Of a DNA stretch of 64,000 bases, positions 1 to 10,790 are shown one piece after another (the stretch's first letter is position 1; the number at the start of each line of letters is the position of its first letter). The notes below the pieces were generated by a model. The model did no database searches, had not been told where the DNA came from, and saw only the letters and a list, made by a program, of their open reading frames with translations. The stretch spans positions 6,380,495 to 6,444,494 of the forward strand of contig KK106982.1 in assembly GCA_000611775.1 (NCBI GenBank), in the 5' to 3' direction. A program made the translations under genes and the position numbers. This DNA is from Umbilicaria muhlenbergii. Lineage: Eukaryota > Ascomycota > Lecanoromycetes > Umbilicariales > Umbilicariaceae.

Positions 1-1474
1 GGGGCGTAGACCGGTCCTCCACGGGGATAATATCACGGTCTAAACCATATTGGGTTTGAGTTAAGTCGTTGTACGCATCCAGATTGTTGTTGGCCAAGGA
101 CCGCGCTGGCGATACAGGTGATGGCGGGCGATTTTCGTGCACTTCATCAGGTAGCGAATCTATGCTAGGTTCCCGTGGCTTGAAATCACGGGATGAATGA
201 GCCGGCTGCTTCGACGAATACTCAATGAAAGAGAAGGGCCTCTTTGCCTGCTGGTCTAGGGCAGAAGGAATGGTGGCAGGTGCTTGAGGTCCAGAAACAG
301 ATGTGGTTCCATTCCCGCCAGCTGGGCCATAAATAGGCTCTTGGAAGGTATTCTGAACAAAAGCTGGAGGGGTGGTGTGGCGATTCACTTTCTGCGGCAG
401 GACTGCACCCGCTTCTCTGCTACTATCCGTCGTGTGAGACGTGCTATCCGGTTCCACAGAGTCACTTGTAGAATAAGGCTGCTCCACTCTGGTGTTGGGT
501 GGTGGCCAAGCTTTTGCGTCGCCTTCTGCACTCTCAACGATGTTTGATGTTGACAGACCAGTGTTCCTGGAAGGAGACTGACTTGGACCCTCATGACCAA
601 TTATTGAAGTATTAACAAGACGAACACTAGAAGGTTGTTGGATAGACTGGGGATAGCCCAATTTTTCTGGCGAGACGCCCCTAGTCCCGCGCTCATGAGA
701 TGTACGCTGATCATCAACGCGTGTTGGTACGGGAGGAATTTCCTCAAGGGTTGCGGTAACGACTTGTGGCCTCCGTAGCTCATTGCTACGCCTGAGCCCA
801 GGGGAGTCTGCTTGGGTAGGGATTCTGTTGCTGCTTGTGGCGGATTGCGGACTGTGCACCTCTTTCGGAGATCCGATGTATGATTCCGCCTGCGCTGTTT
901 GCTGTAGAAATATTGGAGCAGCGTCTCCAATTACTACTGGGTTACTCTGCTCTTCTTCTTGTGCTTCCTCCTGCGGCCGCTCTGAATCGCGGTCATGTAT
1001 TGAGGCTTCCCTCGATAGCTCAAGGCTTCCGTCTGGGCGTCTAGGCTCTTCGGAAGAACGCCTGAACTTGTCCGGGCCCCTGTTATGCACACTAGGCTGC
1101 GGCTCTCTGTTATGCACACTAGGCTGCGGCTCTCTGTTATGCACACTAGGCTGCGGCTCTCTGTCAGCCCCCGAAGTATCTGGTCCGAGAGCCGGAGAGG
1201 ATGCGGCATTGCGGGGCTCCGAGATCTGCTTGGCTTGTGAGTGGTTGGTGGCGGCATGATCGACAGACGGTACGAATGACAGAGGTCGACTGGATGTCAA
1301 CAGCGACCTCGTGTTATCTTGCGGGGAAGGAGTTGTTCGCACAGGCAGTGACGGGTCGCTTTGGTAAGAGGTGGCAGGTTGTCCCGGTTGGAATGTATCT
1401 AGTGACTGTGGTTGCATTCCTCGAGAGGCGGGATCGGGACTAGGGGAAGGGGTAGTCGTGTTTGTACTCGTAGC
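1..1474 (-). CDS. Disordered Ser/Pro/Gln-rich protein, partial (runs off the left edge)
   Basis: One minus-strand frame stays open from about 1474 to base 1 and leaves the window. The product is rich in Ser, Pro, Gln, Glu and Arg, with no recognisable domain and no membrane segment, so it is probably intrinsically disordered. A short ordered-looking motif, RPFSFIEYS, lies near 205-240. Three copies of PQPSVHNRE come from a 27-bp tandem repeat. The start is unclear: the first in-frame ATG is at 1417-1415, but the same low-complexity frame continues upstream to a good acceptor (CCCACAG, ending at 1475), so an upstream exon is likely. Only about 240 bp separates it from the stop of the large gene to the right. 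A donor-like AAG|GTAGAG at 1725/1724 would join the two in phase through a 250-nt intron, so they might be one gene. No function can be assigned. Confidence 0.6.
1081..1161. repeat. 27-bp tandem repeat, three copies, in coding sequence
   Basis: Three identical 27-bp units sit at 1081-1107, 1108-1134 and 1135-1161. They keep the reading frame of the minus-strand gene and encode three copies of PQPSVHNRE, so copy number can change without breaking the frame. Confidence 0.9.
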
Positions 1475-1712
1475 CTGTGGGCACACACACGAATCAATCA
1501 CTTTCACATGGACGTAAAGGTTCAAAGAGTACAGAATTCCATTGCTGCGCAATGGAACGGTCCGAGGCCGAGATACGCAGATTCCGAGTCACGCTTGGAT
1601 AGAAATACACTGCAAGAATGAAAGAAATCCGCCTCCGCTCCCGGTCGTAGAAAACGTCCATACATTGCGTTATATGAATACAGTTACAATTAAGAAATTA
1701 ATCAGAGGAAAA

Positions 1713-4700
1713 TCATTTCTCTACCTTATCACCGCCACCGCTGCTTCTGAACCTGCTCTTACCCTTCGAGAATAGACCTTTCGCAGCAACATTTGCCTTT
1801 CCGCCAAATACACCTGCGTTCTTTAGCAGATCCTTGCCTTTTGCTTGTACCCTGCCGCTCCCGCCAGATGTAGGAAAACTTTGTCTTTCAGAAGGCTCCG
1901 AATAGCCAGGCGATGCTGTAGCAGAGCCTGGTGTCGTCGGCTGGGAGCTGGCATTGAGGTATTGTTGGTAGTATGGTTGTTGAGCAGGTTGTGCGCCAGC
2001 GGGGCGCAGGCCTGAGAGCTTGCCTCTTGTTGGGGTTCCTGATAGGCTGGCAGGGCCAGCGGAAGGTCGGCCCATATCAGCCAGCAAACCTGCGTGCTCA
2101 GGGGTTTCGTTTGCGGTTACGGTTATCCAATGAGCAAGACCAGTGTTCATGTTGGCGAATTGCTCGCGTGTTGCATTGTATGCTCTTATACGATCTGCTG
2201 CCGTTTGTAGAGCAAGGATCTCTCGGAAAGCGGGAATCCTGGGTTGAGCACCAGCGGGAGGTGGCGGTAGCGGCGGGAGATCGTCACGTTGCACAATTGA
2301 TTGTTGGTTTTGATTATCAACGATGTTCATGAGGTCATGAGGGCTATGATGCGACGATGTAGACAGCAGATTCTTCGTAGCTTGCGCCTCTCCATACTGA
2401 TCTTCAGGCTCGTGCTGGGGCGATGCTTCCTGGTAGTTGAGGGCTTGTACATCACTTGGATGACTCTCAAAGGTATGTCGCGATGACGATTCCTGGTTAT
2501 CGAAGGGCTGTACGTCACTCGATTGACTCTCGAACCCATGTTGTGTTGGAAACAAATGCGCACTGTCGCTATAGGGATCGTTGGCATAGGGATCATTGGA
2601 GTAAGGATCGTGGGAGGCCTGCATGTGCGTGAACTCGTGACGAGTCTCTGACGAGGGAAGAATTTGTCCCACGATCGACGAGTCCACTGTGTCGAAATTG
2701 CTATCACGGTCTCTCGCCTGGTTGTTCTCATTGTACGGACCGCTGTGCTGCGAAATCGTATCCCGGCCAGTCTCAGGCACGGCTGCTGGACCCCACAGAT
2801 TCATTGTATGCCCTGACAGACCCATGGCCAATCCCTGCTCCGCTGCCGGTAGTTCAGAGGTTGCACGATTACTATCTTCTGTGTTCAACTCATCCTGAGA
2901 TGTCGGAGATTGGCTCTCTTGAAATTCAGTTGTCGTCTGTGGGTTGTTCAAAGCTGCTTCCCGCTGTTCGCGCAACTCGTCGGAGATTGCATTGGCCTCA
3001 GTCCCCAAGCTTCGTGGATGGCCAAGTGTCTCTGTACCAGATCCATCAGCAGTTTCTGCGGGTTCCTGCTCCCACGAGAAGCGGTGCGACAACGCAGCGG
3101 GCGGTGTAGGCATATCTTCCTCCCTCAGCTGTTCCTCGTCGGTCGCTGCAGGGAGGGTACGATGATGTCCATGGCTCAGAGATGATTGCTCAAACTTCCC
3201 GGCTAGGGCTTGAACTTGCGAGTGTCTAACTGGCGATGACGGTCCAAGGTAGTCTGAGCTTTCGCTGGGCCGAGGACTTAGACCATCTTCACTGTTGGGC
3301 TCATTCCAGTAACTGTCATATTCGCTCGGTATTACCATACTATCATGGCCCAGACTACGTAGGCTTTCGTTATGTGACAGTGGTTGGTCTAGCGACGATG
3401 GCGTCTCCGCTTTAGATGACTGTTTAGTGTATGTGACAGGGCTAAGACTCCTAACAATCTCCTTTCGCAGACGATCACTCTCCAGGTCTTGAGGTTTCAC
3501 GTCCGTGCTCATATAGGGAAGCATAGGAGGACGCGCAGGAGGTGTTGCTTGATCACTCGTTGTAATCTGACTTCGCGGTCTGTTCTTCAGTGGCTCGATG
3601 GGAGCAAAATAATCGGCATTTGCTGCCGACTCATTGCCAGCCAAAGGCGTATCTTTTGGCGGTGGAGTTGGAGCACCGCTTGAGGCGGAGTCACTGGCTG
3701 GTAACCGATTTAAAGTCTTTGGCGCTTCTGGATGGATCGCTGTGTTCTGGATGGAGGCACTGCGTCCTCGCGCTGCTCCAAAGTCCTCCGCCAGAGCTTC
3801 GGGATCAGACTTGGTAGATCTTTCCAGCTCCTTGTCAGTAGCATCTTCGCCATGTCCCAAACCGACAACAGCAGCCAGTGCTCCAGCGAGAGCAGTTCCA
3901 GCCGCGGCGACGGCGGAAAATGGATCCTCAAGCGTGCTTCCAGGTTTGCTATGAAAGTCATCCTCTGACTTGGATAGACTACGCTTCACCGTGGTGGGCG
4001 TTACATCGATATCATCATTGGTCTCTTGATCACGGTGCGTTGAAGTGGCAGTGTTGGCGTCTGCAGTCGCGTCCACACTCGTTCCACGCTCTTTCGTGTT
4101 ATTAGAAACGTAAGGAGCAATTGAAGGAGCGGTAGAAGCAAATGATTCCCATCCACCAGGTAGTCGGGGCCTGAAACTATCCAAACGACCGGCTGCAGGC
4201 CTCGAGGCCGCATCGTCAACACCTAGCGTGTTTGCTCCGAATGAATTACCTCGCAAAGGCGATGAATTTTCAGATCCGCTCTTACTATGACTGCCGCTTT
4301 CGAACATCCCGGCTAGATCACGTACCCTGTTCTTCCCCGGAGACTCAGCTCGCAGAGTTGAAGGAGATGCGACGGGTGCTGTTGGTGATTCTATTTGATT
4401 GCCTCTCCGATTCTCAAGAAAATTGGCACGAGCTTCTTTCACAGCATCAGCCGCTAGTGGTGTCTGTCCATCTGCACTCTTGTTGACTGCTGACGCAATG
4501 TCTGCCTCACGGGTGGTATAATCGGTGACGCCACCATGATCGTAATCTCGAGCACCCTCCCATAGTGAGTGGTCTTGGTCAGTGCCCCGATCAGCTTCTA
4601 TTGGTGTCGCCATTGCCATCTCTACCTCCTGTGGTTGACGCATGGGCCGGTTGATCTCTAACGCTGGCGTCCTAGCAGGGCTGTTATCTGGACTCGGCGT

Positions 4701-6773
4701 ACTTATATTCCTCCGATGACTTGGTATGAAGGATGGCTGGCTTAGGGCCCCTAATCCGCCTGGTCTTACGAGAGAAGGAGATGGCTTCCTCTCGATCGCT
4801 TTCGGTGGACCAACAGTGCTCGTTGAAGTCGGTCGTGAAGAATCTTCATCCAGGGCTTCTGTAATTGTACGCGTGCCCCCAGACACCGCTTCTTTGTCCT
4901 TCAAAGCAGGATGTGCAGTGGCTGCGCTTGGGCCCCTGCTCATTATGGGACTGACACCACTGGTACTCTCACTATTAGTCCGCACCACGGACGAGTCAGC
5001 TAAAGAAGACGGTGTTGGTGGGACCTGATCATCAAAAGCTTGTTTGACCACGGTGCGAAAACCAAGTGAGGGTTGGTGTTGCAGCGAACCGCCAGTAGCG
5101 TCTCCCGGCGAGAGGTGATCTTCGGAAAAGGGAAGGGGAGCAGGCGCTTCAGTGCTCAAAGCCCGTGGTACATGGTCTTGAGCGCTCTCCAGGGGGTTTA
5201 AGAATGATTCGCCAAACCCAGAGACTCGACTAACGTCTGGTAACACAGGATGGTTTAATATTACATCGCTCGGGGCCGAGGTCTGTTCGAGCTGGCTGGT
5301 CGTAGGATTTGGAGACGCATCATTACCAACCCCATGTGGTGTAAGCGCCGGATGGTGGTTTTTAAGTACACTATCGAAGCCGTATTCGCTCTTCCGTTCG
5401 GTCACTGGGTCAAGGTTGGTTTTGAGTCTTTGGTTCGAATCAGCAGCATCGTAATTTGCAACGCCAGTCTGTACTCTCGACGGCCTTCCCGCGCCCTCAA
5501 AGCTTGACCGTTCAGTTGGATTGAAATGACTCGGAGAACCCTCACGGTCAGTCGATTTATGCATGATGGCATCCATGCTTGGTCTTGCTGAATCTTGTGA
5601 TTGTCTCTCACGCTCCCTCTCTTCTTCCATTCGCTTATAGATGTCTGCCGGCCGAACGAACGGTAATGGCTTAGCGTTGTTGCCCGAAACTGGGTTTAAT
5701 GGAGATGAGTCTTCGTCAGACCCTTCTGTGGCCAGATGCGTTTCGTGACCAACCGGCGCATAAGACGGCCCTTGCTGGCTCAAGCTACTTTTCCGAGGAG
5801 GGAATTGAGCAGCTTCGCTCGCCCCTTGCGGTCCAGCCGATATATGAGGATGCAATGGCGGGGGCAACGCTGATGGGGAAAAGTCACGTCGGCCGTGAAA
5901 GTCTAGCGACGACGTGTTGCTAGTCATCGACTGCGTCCGACTACCGCTACTAGGATGACGAGCTTGTTCGGAGTAAGACACTCCACGATAGCTTGCAGTT
6001 GGTGACGAGGCACGAGCCGAATTCGGTGCCTGCCCTTGGAGGTTGGAACCGGTTTGCACATGTAGCGGAGGCCCAGGAGGCCCTTGCCTAGATAGTGTAG
6101 GATAAGTTACCGGTGTACCATAGCTGCCTTGGGGCGCCGAGGCCGGGCTAGAGTTGGTAGCATTGCTTGTCTGCGGGGCATTGGTCACTGGGTTTCGGTC
6201 GTGATGGGATGGCATAGTGGCATCCGATGATGGAGCCATGCTATACTGAGCACCACCAGCAGAAAACGCACGTCTCTCATCTCCGCGATCAAATGAGTTG
6301 GACCTCGCCTTCTGAAGACTGTGCTGTTGTTGACCTGGATTGGTAGCACTGCGTGGCCCATGATTCTGCTGTTGCAGAGGAGGCTGCCTACTGATGTCCC
6401 CATACGCTCGTCTACCATCATCCAGCAGCTCTTGTTGAGGGCCGCGGCTGCCATCGTAGCTACTCGCAGGTGCTTGATTGATCGATTGGCCCTGCTGTCT
6501 GAGGCCCGTTGGCCTTGGTGGTTCCGATGGCTCTGGCGCCTCGTCATATCCTCCATATTCGTCGTAGTCGTCCACCTCGCCCCAGTCATCTCCATCGTAA
6601 GAATATGACGGTGCCTCTACCCATCGCTTTGTCTTTGCGCGGTTGACGTTTGTCTTGAAAGAAGTGGGTTGGCCACCCGCCGAGGAGGGGATTGCCTGAT
6701 TTGAGGGGTCTTGTCGATTCCTGCTGTACATTAGCGCGACTCGCAAACAGATGAGCGAGGATGAAGAACGCAC
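1713..6773 (-). CDS. Large intrinsically disordered protein (1686 aa) with a conserved N-terminal KTKRW block
   Basis: A single uninterrupted minus-strand frame of 1686 codons. The only ordered-looking part is near the N terminus (about residues 42-80): NRAKTKRWVEAP followed by an acidic, aromatic SYDGDDWGE/DEYGGYDE segment. I recall a similar N-terminal block in large filamentous-ascomycete proteins but cannot name the family. The rest is Ser/Pro/Gln/Asn-rich low complexity, with a small Ala/Gly-rich segment near residue 955 (FSAVAAAGTALAGALAAVVG). A basic tail near the end contains GLFSKGKSRFRSSGG. The start may be residue 1 or Met15 (MYSRNRQDP), the more usual-looking beginning. It is divergent from SED5 across about 1.2 kb. 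Likely a scaffold or regulatory protein, but that is only a composition-based guess. Confidence 0.8.
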   Translation of the reverse strand: MRSSSSLICLRVALMYSRNRQDPSNQAIPSSAGGQPTSFKTNVNRAKTKRWVEAPSYSYDGDDWGEVDDYDEYGGYDEAPEPSEPPRPTGLRQQGQSINQAPASSYDGSRGPQQELLDDGRRAYGDISRQPPLQQQNHGPRSATNPGQQQHSLQKARSNSFDRGDERRAFSAGGAQYSMAPSSDATMPSHHDRNPVTNAPQTSNATNSSPASAPQGSYGTPVTYPTLSRQGPPGPPLHVQTGSNLQGQAPNSARASSPTASYRGVSYSEQARHPSSGSRTQSMTSNTSSLDFHGRRDFSPSALPPPLHPHISAGPQGASEAAQFPPRKSSLSQQGPSYAPVGHETHLATEGSDEDSSPLNPVSGNNAKPLPFVRPADIYKRMEEERERERQSQDSARPSMDAIMHKSTDREGSPSHFNPTERSSFEGAGRPSRVQTGVANYDAADSNQRLKTNLDPVTERKSEYGFDSVLKNHHPALTPHGVGNDASPNPTTSQLEQTSAPSDVILNHPVLPDVSRVSGFGESFLNPLESAQDHVPRALSTEAPAPLPFSEDHLSPGDATGGSLQHQPSLGFRTVVKQAFDDQVPPTPSSLADSSVVRTNSESTSGVSPIMSRGPSAATAHPALKDKEAVSGGTRTITEALDEDSSRPTSTSTVGPPKAIERKPSPSLVRPGGLGALSQPSFIPSHRRNISTPSPDNSPARTPALEINRPMRQPQEVEMAMATPIEADRGTDQDHSLWEGARDYDHGGVTDYTTREADIASAVNKSADGQTPLAADAVKEARANFLENRRGNQIESPTAPVASPSTLRAESPGKNRVRDLAGMFESGSHSKSGSENSSPLRGNSFGANTLGVDDAASRPAAGRLDSFRPRLPGGWESFASTAPSIAPYVSNNTKERGTSVDATADANTATSTHRDQETNDDIDVTPTTVKRSLSKSEDDFHSKPGSTLEDPFSAVAAAGTALAGALAAVVGLGHGEDATDKELERSTKSDPEALAEDFGAARGRSASIQNTAIHPEAPKTLNRLPASDSASSGAPTPPPKDTPLAGNESAANADYFAPIEPLKNRPRSQITTSDQATPPARPPMLPYMSTDVKPQDLESDRLRKEIVRSLSPVTYTKQSSKAETPSSLDQPLSHNESLRSLGHDSMVIPSEYDSYWNEPNSEDGLSPRPSESSDYLGPSSPVRHSQVQALAGKFEQSSLSHGHHRTLPAATDEEQLREEDMPTPPAALSHRFSWEQEPAETADGSGTETLGHPRSLGTEANAISDELREQREAALNNPQTTTEFQESQSPTSQDELNTEDSNRATSELPAAEQGLAMGLSGHTMNLWGPAAVPETGRDTISQHSGPYNENNQARDRDSNFDTVDSSIVGQILPSSETRHEFTHMQASHDPYSNDPYANDPYSDSAHLFPTQHGFESQSSDVQPFDNQESSSRHTFESHPSDVQALNYQEASPQHEPEDQYGEAQATKNLLSTSSHHSPHDLMNIVDNQNQQSIVQRDDLPPLPPPPAGAQPRIPAFREILALQTAADRIRAYNATREQFANMNTGLAHWITVTANETPEHAGLLADMGRPSAGPASLSGTPTRGKLSGLRPAGAQPAQQPYYQQYLNASSQPTTPGSATASPGYSEPSERQSFPTSGGSGRVQAKGKDLLKNAGVFGGKANVAAKGLFSKGKSRFRSSGGGDKVEK

Positions 6774-7116
6774 AGCGGTGATTGAGGAGTGTCAAAATTG
6801 TGCTGGTAGGGGCGAGACATGGCCAGATTGACGACCGCGCGTCATTCGGGCTGGACAGACAGCTTGCGCGTTGTCAAACACGATCTTTTTATGTACATCC
6901 AAATCGGCCGGGAGTCTCGAGTAATGTGTTTGGCCAACTCGACAGATCTCGAGGGGCGGCGGCGGCGGCTATCGCAAGTAAAAGGTAGCGAAGTGTGACA
7001 GAAGTGCACTCCCCTCCTCTGAGCGACGAGATCGGCCAAGACCAAGCGCAAAGGATGCGCGAGCACTCGAGAGAAGGCGGCGGGGGGAGAGGCCTTGGAA
7101 GCGGGTAAGGCTTGCG

Positions 7117-7171
7117 ATGGAGATGGGGAATGGGATGGGGAATGGGATGGGGATGGGGATGGGGATGTGGG
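7117..7171. repeat. G-rich GGGATG-type microsatellite
   Basis: Imperfect units of GGGATG and GGGAATG are repeated on the plus strand. The runs of G could form G-quadruplex structure in the divergent promoter region, which is an inference from sequence only. Confidence 0.8.
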
Positions 7172-7262
7172 ACGTGTGCCGGCGGTGTTGCTTCCTTATT
7201 GACTGGCAGGCTGGGCCCGTCGAGAAATCCAGATGGCGCTACTTGGATGCACCGCCCAGGTG

Positions 7263-7294
7263 TCCTCACTCCTCACTCCTCACTCCTCACTCCA
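7263..7294. repeat. CTCACTC microsatellite, about 4.5 units of 7 bp
   Basis: A perfect 7-bp repeat upstream of SED5. It is an ordinary simple repeat and does not match the fungal telomere unit TTAGGG. Confidence 0.85.
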
Positions 7295-7958
7295 TGATTA
7301 GACTACGCCGCGACCCCTGCACGCCGCAACTTGGTACGAGTAATAGTACTTCCGTCGACGCCCCTCGACAACAACGTGTTGCTGCATGCGTGATTGGCGA
7401 GAATAATAAGGTAATCAGAAGCCATGGCTAAGCTTAGCTATCTCAGCTAGATCATAGACTATGTGATTCAATAGCATGCAACAATCATGCCCCGAAACCC
7501 CTCGTCTCGCGCCTCTCTCCCTCCTGCTCTGGAGTCTTTGTATTTAGGGACTAAGGTAGGAAAGCTTCCAATTTGAAGAAGGCGTGGAACGCCAGAGTTG
7601 AGCCACAGTTTGTATGCTTTGCCTGTGGCGTCGGCCCCCTTCCCTTGGCCGTGGGATTAGTTCGTGAACAACGAACCTAGTTGAGCAACGAATCTAGTCG
7701 CAGCAGCATACAACAAAACAACCAGTGACAATAATAACCTAGTCGTTCATGCTGCATCATTTCTCTGCGGCAAACTCCATGTGTTCGTGAGCGTCTACAG
7801 TGCAGCAATCGACTGGATTTGAATAGACATTGTCAAAGAGCCACGTTTCGAGAAGCATCCCAGACCGCAGGATTGCGCCAACCCATTATCCATCCGCGGT
7901 GCCTGGTGGAGGAGCTCGGGAACTCAACGACGGTCATCGAGTCTCGCCCTCCCTAGCG

Positions 7959-9294
7959 ATGGTCACGACTTCAATACAAGATCGAACGGCCGAGTTTCGC
8001 GCAGTCCTCGCGCAAGCACAGAAGAGACAGTCGTCGACCAAAGGCGGGGCTCAGCGCCAATCGCTGCTGACCGAAGCACAACGACGGGCTGCAAATGGAT
8101 CGCCGAATGGGGAAGCCAAGGGTGGACGGAGAGGCGCCAGGTCGGAGTTTGCAAGGAGGGCTGCCGACATTGGGCGGGGCATAACGGGGACGATGGAGAA
8201 GCTGGAGAGACTTGCGCAATGTAAGCTCGTAGCTCTGGATGCAGTCAAGAGCGACGACGGGGTGGAAATCCAGACTTCTGGGCTCAATCAACACAGTCGG
8301 CGGTTACGGTGGCTGACTAGAGTACATGGAGATAGTGGCGAAACGAAAGACACTGTTCGACGACCGACCCGTCGAGATTGCCGAATTGACCTACGTAATC
8401 AAACAAGACCTCTCCTCCCTCAACTCCCAAATCTCGTCTCTACAAGCACTGTCTCGATCACAGCATCCGCAGACGTCCAGGAACAGCAGCGCCGATCAAG
8501 AGGGGGAACATAACAAGAATGTATGTAGCTCGCACGCGTGATTTTCCCAGACTTTCCGTGTATCTAACACATTCAGGTTGTCGTGCTCCTTCAAGGAAAA
8601 CTCGCCGATGTATCCGTCAACTTTAAGGATGTCCTCGAAGTCCGCACGAAGAACATACAAGCCTCCCGTTCGCGAACAGAGAACTTTGTATCTTCCGTCT
8701 CATCGCAAGCCCAATCTTCCTTCGACCCTCAACAATCGGCGTCGCCGCTGTACAACACGCCCACCAAGTCACGCACGCCCCAGCCTGGCTACCAGAATAA
8801 CCAGAACCCCGACATCCTCAACCTCGATCCTACCTCGTCGTCGGCACTGGCGGCGAGTGGTCCCCAATCAGACCAGCAGCTTCTGATGATGGAGGAGGCA
8901 CAGCCCACGAACACGTACATACATCAAAGAGGGGAGGCTATCGAAGCAATCGAGCGAACCATCAGTGAACTAGGAGGGATCTTCGGCCAATTAGCGAGCA
9001 TGGTTTCGGAGCAAAGGTAGGTCTGGCAAGCGTCGAGGTCGCATTCCGGGCTCACATTGCGGGCAGCGAAATGATACAAAGAATCGACGCGAACACGGAG
9101 GATGTAGTGGACAACGTGCAAGGGGCACAGCGAGAACTGATGAAGTACTGGTCGCGGGTGTCGGGTAATCGGTGGCTGGTGGCGAAGATGTTCGGCGTCT
9201 TGATGGTAAAGATGGATCAATTTCGACGGTGCGATTGCAGTGCTGACCACAGTGCCAGATCTTCTTCCTCTTGTGGGTCCTCATTGCGGGTTAG
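7959..9294 (+). CDS. SED5: Syntaxin-5-type Qa-SNARE of the Golgi (Sed5), five exons
   Basis: Exons are 7959-8220, 8336-8520, 8577-9016, 9067-9205 and 9259-9294, giving 353 aa. All four introns are GT-AG and every phase agrees. The protein starts with the Sed5-type SIQDRTAEFR, followed by the N-terminal regulatory region (RSEFARRAADIGRGI, AKRKTLFDDRPVEI, LEVRTKNIQASRSRTENF). The Qa-SNARE helix runs from about residue 262 to 327, with the ionic-layer Gln at about 295 (SEQSEMIQRID); intron 3 falls just after that codon. A C-terminal membrane anchor (about 331-353) ends IFFLLWVLIAG, and exon 5 encodes only its last 11 residues. Sed5 is the target SNARE for ER-to-Golgi and intra-Golgi vesicle fusion. 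The frame stays open upstream of 7959 but has no ATG, so 7959 is the likely start. Confidence 0.96.
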
Positions 9295-9978
9295 AGCGCC
9301 TACCTGGGCTCAAGCATATAAATGGCGTCCAAATGAGGTCTGTGTACTATAGCGGGCAAGCATTGGTGGTCATTGTACGTCAGGTAGTTCTGAATCGGGG
9401 TACATACAGAAACCTCGTCTGTATCAGTTTCGACCTCGTCCCATTGCGACTGCCACATGGCATTAGCTTAAAACCTGTGAAGCTCCTACCTTACCTTACT
9501 GCTCCGAGCCGAGCGGAAGTTCTCCAGTCCTTCACCGCCTCTAGACCACTTTAGAGTCACATCCGTGATCGTCTTGTTGTTCGACGTCCTTTGCCTTCAA
9601 CATCCGCTGTGACAATCTCCCAAAGGTACCAACCTTTCTGCTTTCTGCTTTCTGCTTTCTGCGGCGATTTGTGTTTGCAAATCGCGTCATCACAGGTTGT
9701 CATGCACGCATCCTTCGCTAGTCGAAGGTAACGAACTTCGGAAACTGATGCTTACACCATAGCCAAAAACTCATGGGTTTCATTTCATCACGATGTTTTA
9801 CTTTCTCACCGTGTACTCAAACCTGACATAAACCTCTTACCTTTTCTCACCAGCGAGTTTTTACACATTCGAGCAGATTTACCCCACCCTGGCAAAGCTG
9901 TGCGAGACTGCCGATTGATTTTCCCTCGAGTAACCTCACCTTTCGAGTGTATTGACAGCCAACCCGAGTAACAAACAA
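9295..9978. other. Intergenic region with a CTTTCTG repeat and a small hairpin
   Basis: No gene seen. Four CTTTCTG units lie at 9634-9662. An 8-bp inverted repeat follows at once (arms 9664-9671 and 9678-9685, loop 6 nt). The segment contains the 3' region of SED5 and the promoter of the next gene, both on the plus strand. Confidence 0.5.
9634..9662. repeat. CTTTCTG microsatellite, four units
   Basis: A perfect 7-bp pyrimidine-rich repeat about 320 bp upstream of the peroxiredoxin-like gene. Pyrimidine tracts are common in fungal promoters. Confidence 0.85.
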
Positions 9979-10790
9979 ATGCCGGACTCTGATTCTGATT
10001 CCTCTCAGCAGGCCATCGCCTCGCTTCTCACACTACGGCCAATCATGCAGGCACCCCAGCCCGTTCAAGATCCGACCGACACTGCCTCGATCCCAAACGA
10101 TAACGTGGACGCCACTGGTGACTTCTCACTCCCCGCTTCCAATGACAAGCCCACCTCTGCCGACTTATCCAACGCTGCCGATATTCCCATCCTCGCCGCC
10201 GACGGCACCTCCCGCCCATTCAAGAGCCTCTACGCCACCTCCGACGCCACACAGCGGGTGCTCATCATCTTCGTCCGACATTTCTTCTGCGGCGTACATT
10301 GCCCTCACTTCTTCCTCTTGATTCACCACTGACACCTCCTCAGGTCTGCCAAGAATACATCCGTGCCCTCTCCCGCTCCATCCCGCCCTCCGCCCTACCC
10401 CCATCCACCTCCATCGTGATAATCGGCTGCGGCCAAGCATCGCTCATTCCCATGTACACCGAGACGACCAACTGCGCCTACCCCTTCTACGCGGAGCCGA
10501 CGCGCAAACTCTACGACTTCCTCGGCATGACGTCGAACTTGGCGTTTGGTCCCAAGCCGGATTATTTACAGAAATCACTGCTAGCTGTCACGTTTCAATC
10601 GATTGTGAAGGCGCTTTCAACCGGAAGGGACGCGCTGAAGGGCGGAGATGTTAAGCAGATTGGCGGGGAATTTTTGTTCGAGGGAGGGGAGGTTAAGTGG
10701 TGTCATCGGATGCAGAATACGAGGGATCATACGGAGATGGAGGTGCTAAGGGAGGTGTTGGAGTTGGAGAAGGAGAAGGAGAAGAGGTGA
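9979..10790 (+). CDS. Peroxiredoxin-like thioredoxin-fold protein (AhpC/TSA-like, PRXL2 type)
   Basis: Exons are 9979-10293 and 10344-10790, with a 50-nt phase-0 intron that has a CTGAC branch site. The product is 253 aa. After a disordered N terminus of about 70 residues comes a thioredoxin-like fold: IPILAADGTSRPFKSLY, then the strand VLIIFVRHFFC and the redox motif Cys104-Gly-Val-Cys107, which spans the splice junction. Further on are SIVIIGCGQ, FYAEPTRKLYDFLGM and GGEFLFEGGEVKWCHRM, all typical of the fungal AhpC/TSA-like family (Pfam AhpC-TSA_2). Such proteins are thought to be thiol-dependent antioxidants, but a substrate is not established for most fungal members. The track start upstream of 9979 is not ATG; 9979 is the first ATG. 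The C terminus is Glu/Lys-rich. Confidence 0.9.

Larger units (their letters stand above)
6774..7958. promoter_or_regulatory. Divergent intergenic region between the disordered-protein gene and SED5
   Basis: This 1.2-kb region should hold the promoters of both flanking genes, which are transcribed away from each other. I see no convincing TATA box. Two simple repeats lie inside it: a G-rich GGGATG-type run at 7117-7171 and a 7-bp CTCACTC repeat at 7263-7294. A short ORF crossing the G-rich run looks like a by-product of the repeat. Confidence 0.5.

Noticed and set aside
7263-7294. Telomere-like repeat
   Set aside because: The unit is CTCACTC, only 32 bp long and internal; it does not match TTAGGG.
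7830-7958. Possible 43-aa N-terminal extension of SED5
   Set aside because: The frame is open, but the upstream start is TTG; the first ATG is 7959 and it gives the usual Sed5 N terminus.
10165-10440. Minus-strand ORF opposite the peroxiredoxin-like gene (and similar shadows at 11660-11878 and 12134-12664)
   Set aside because: They lie antisense to well-supported exons and have Gly/Pro-biased composition from GC-rich codons.
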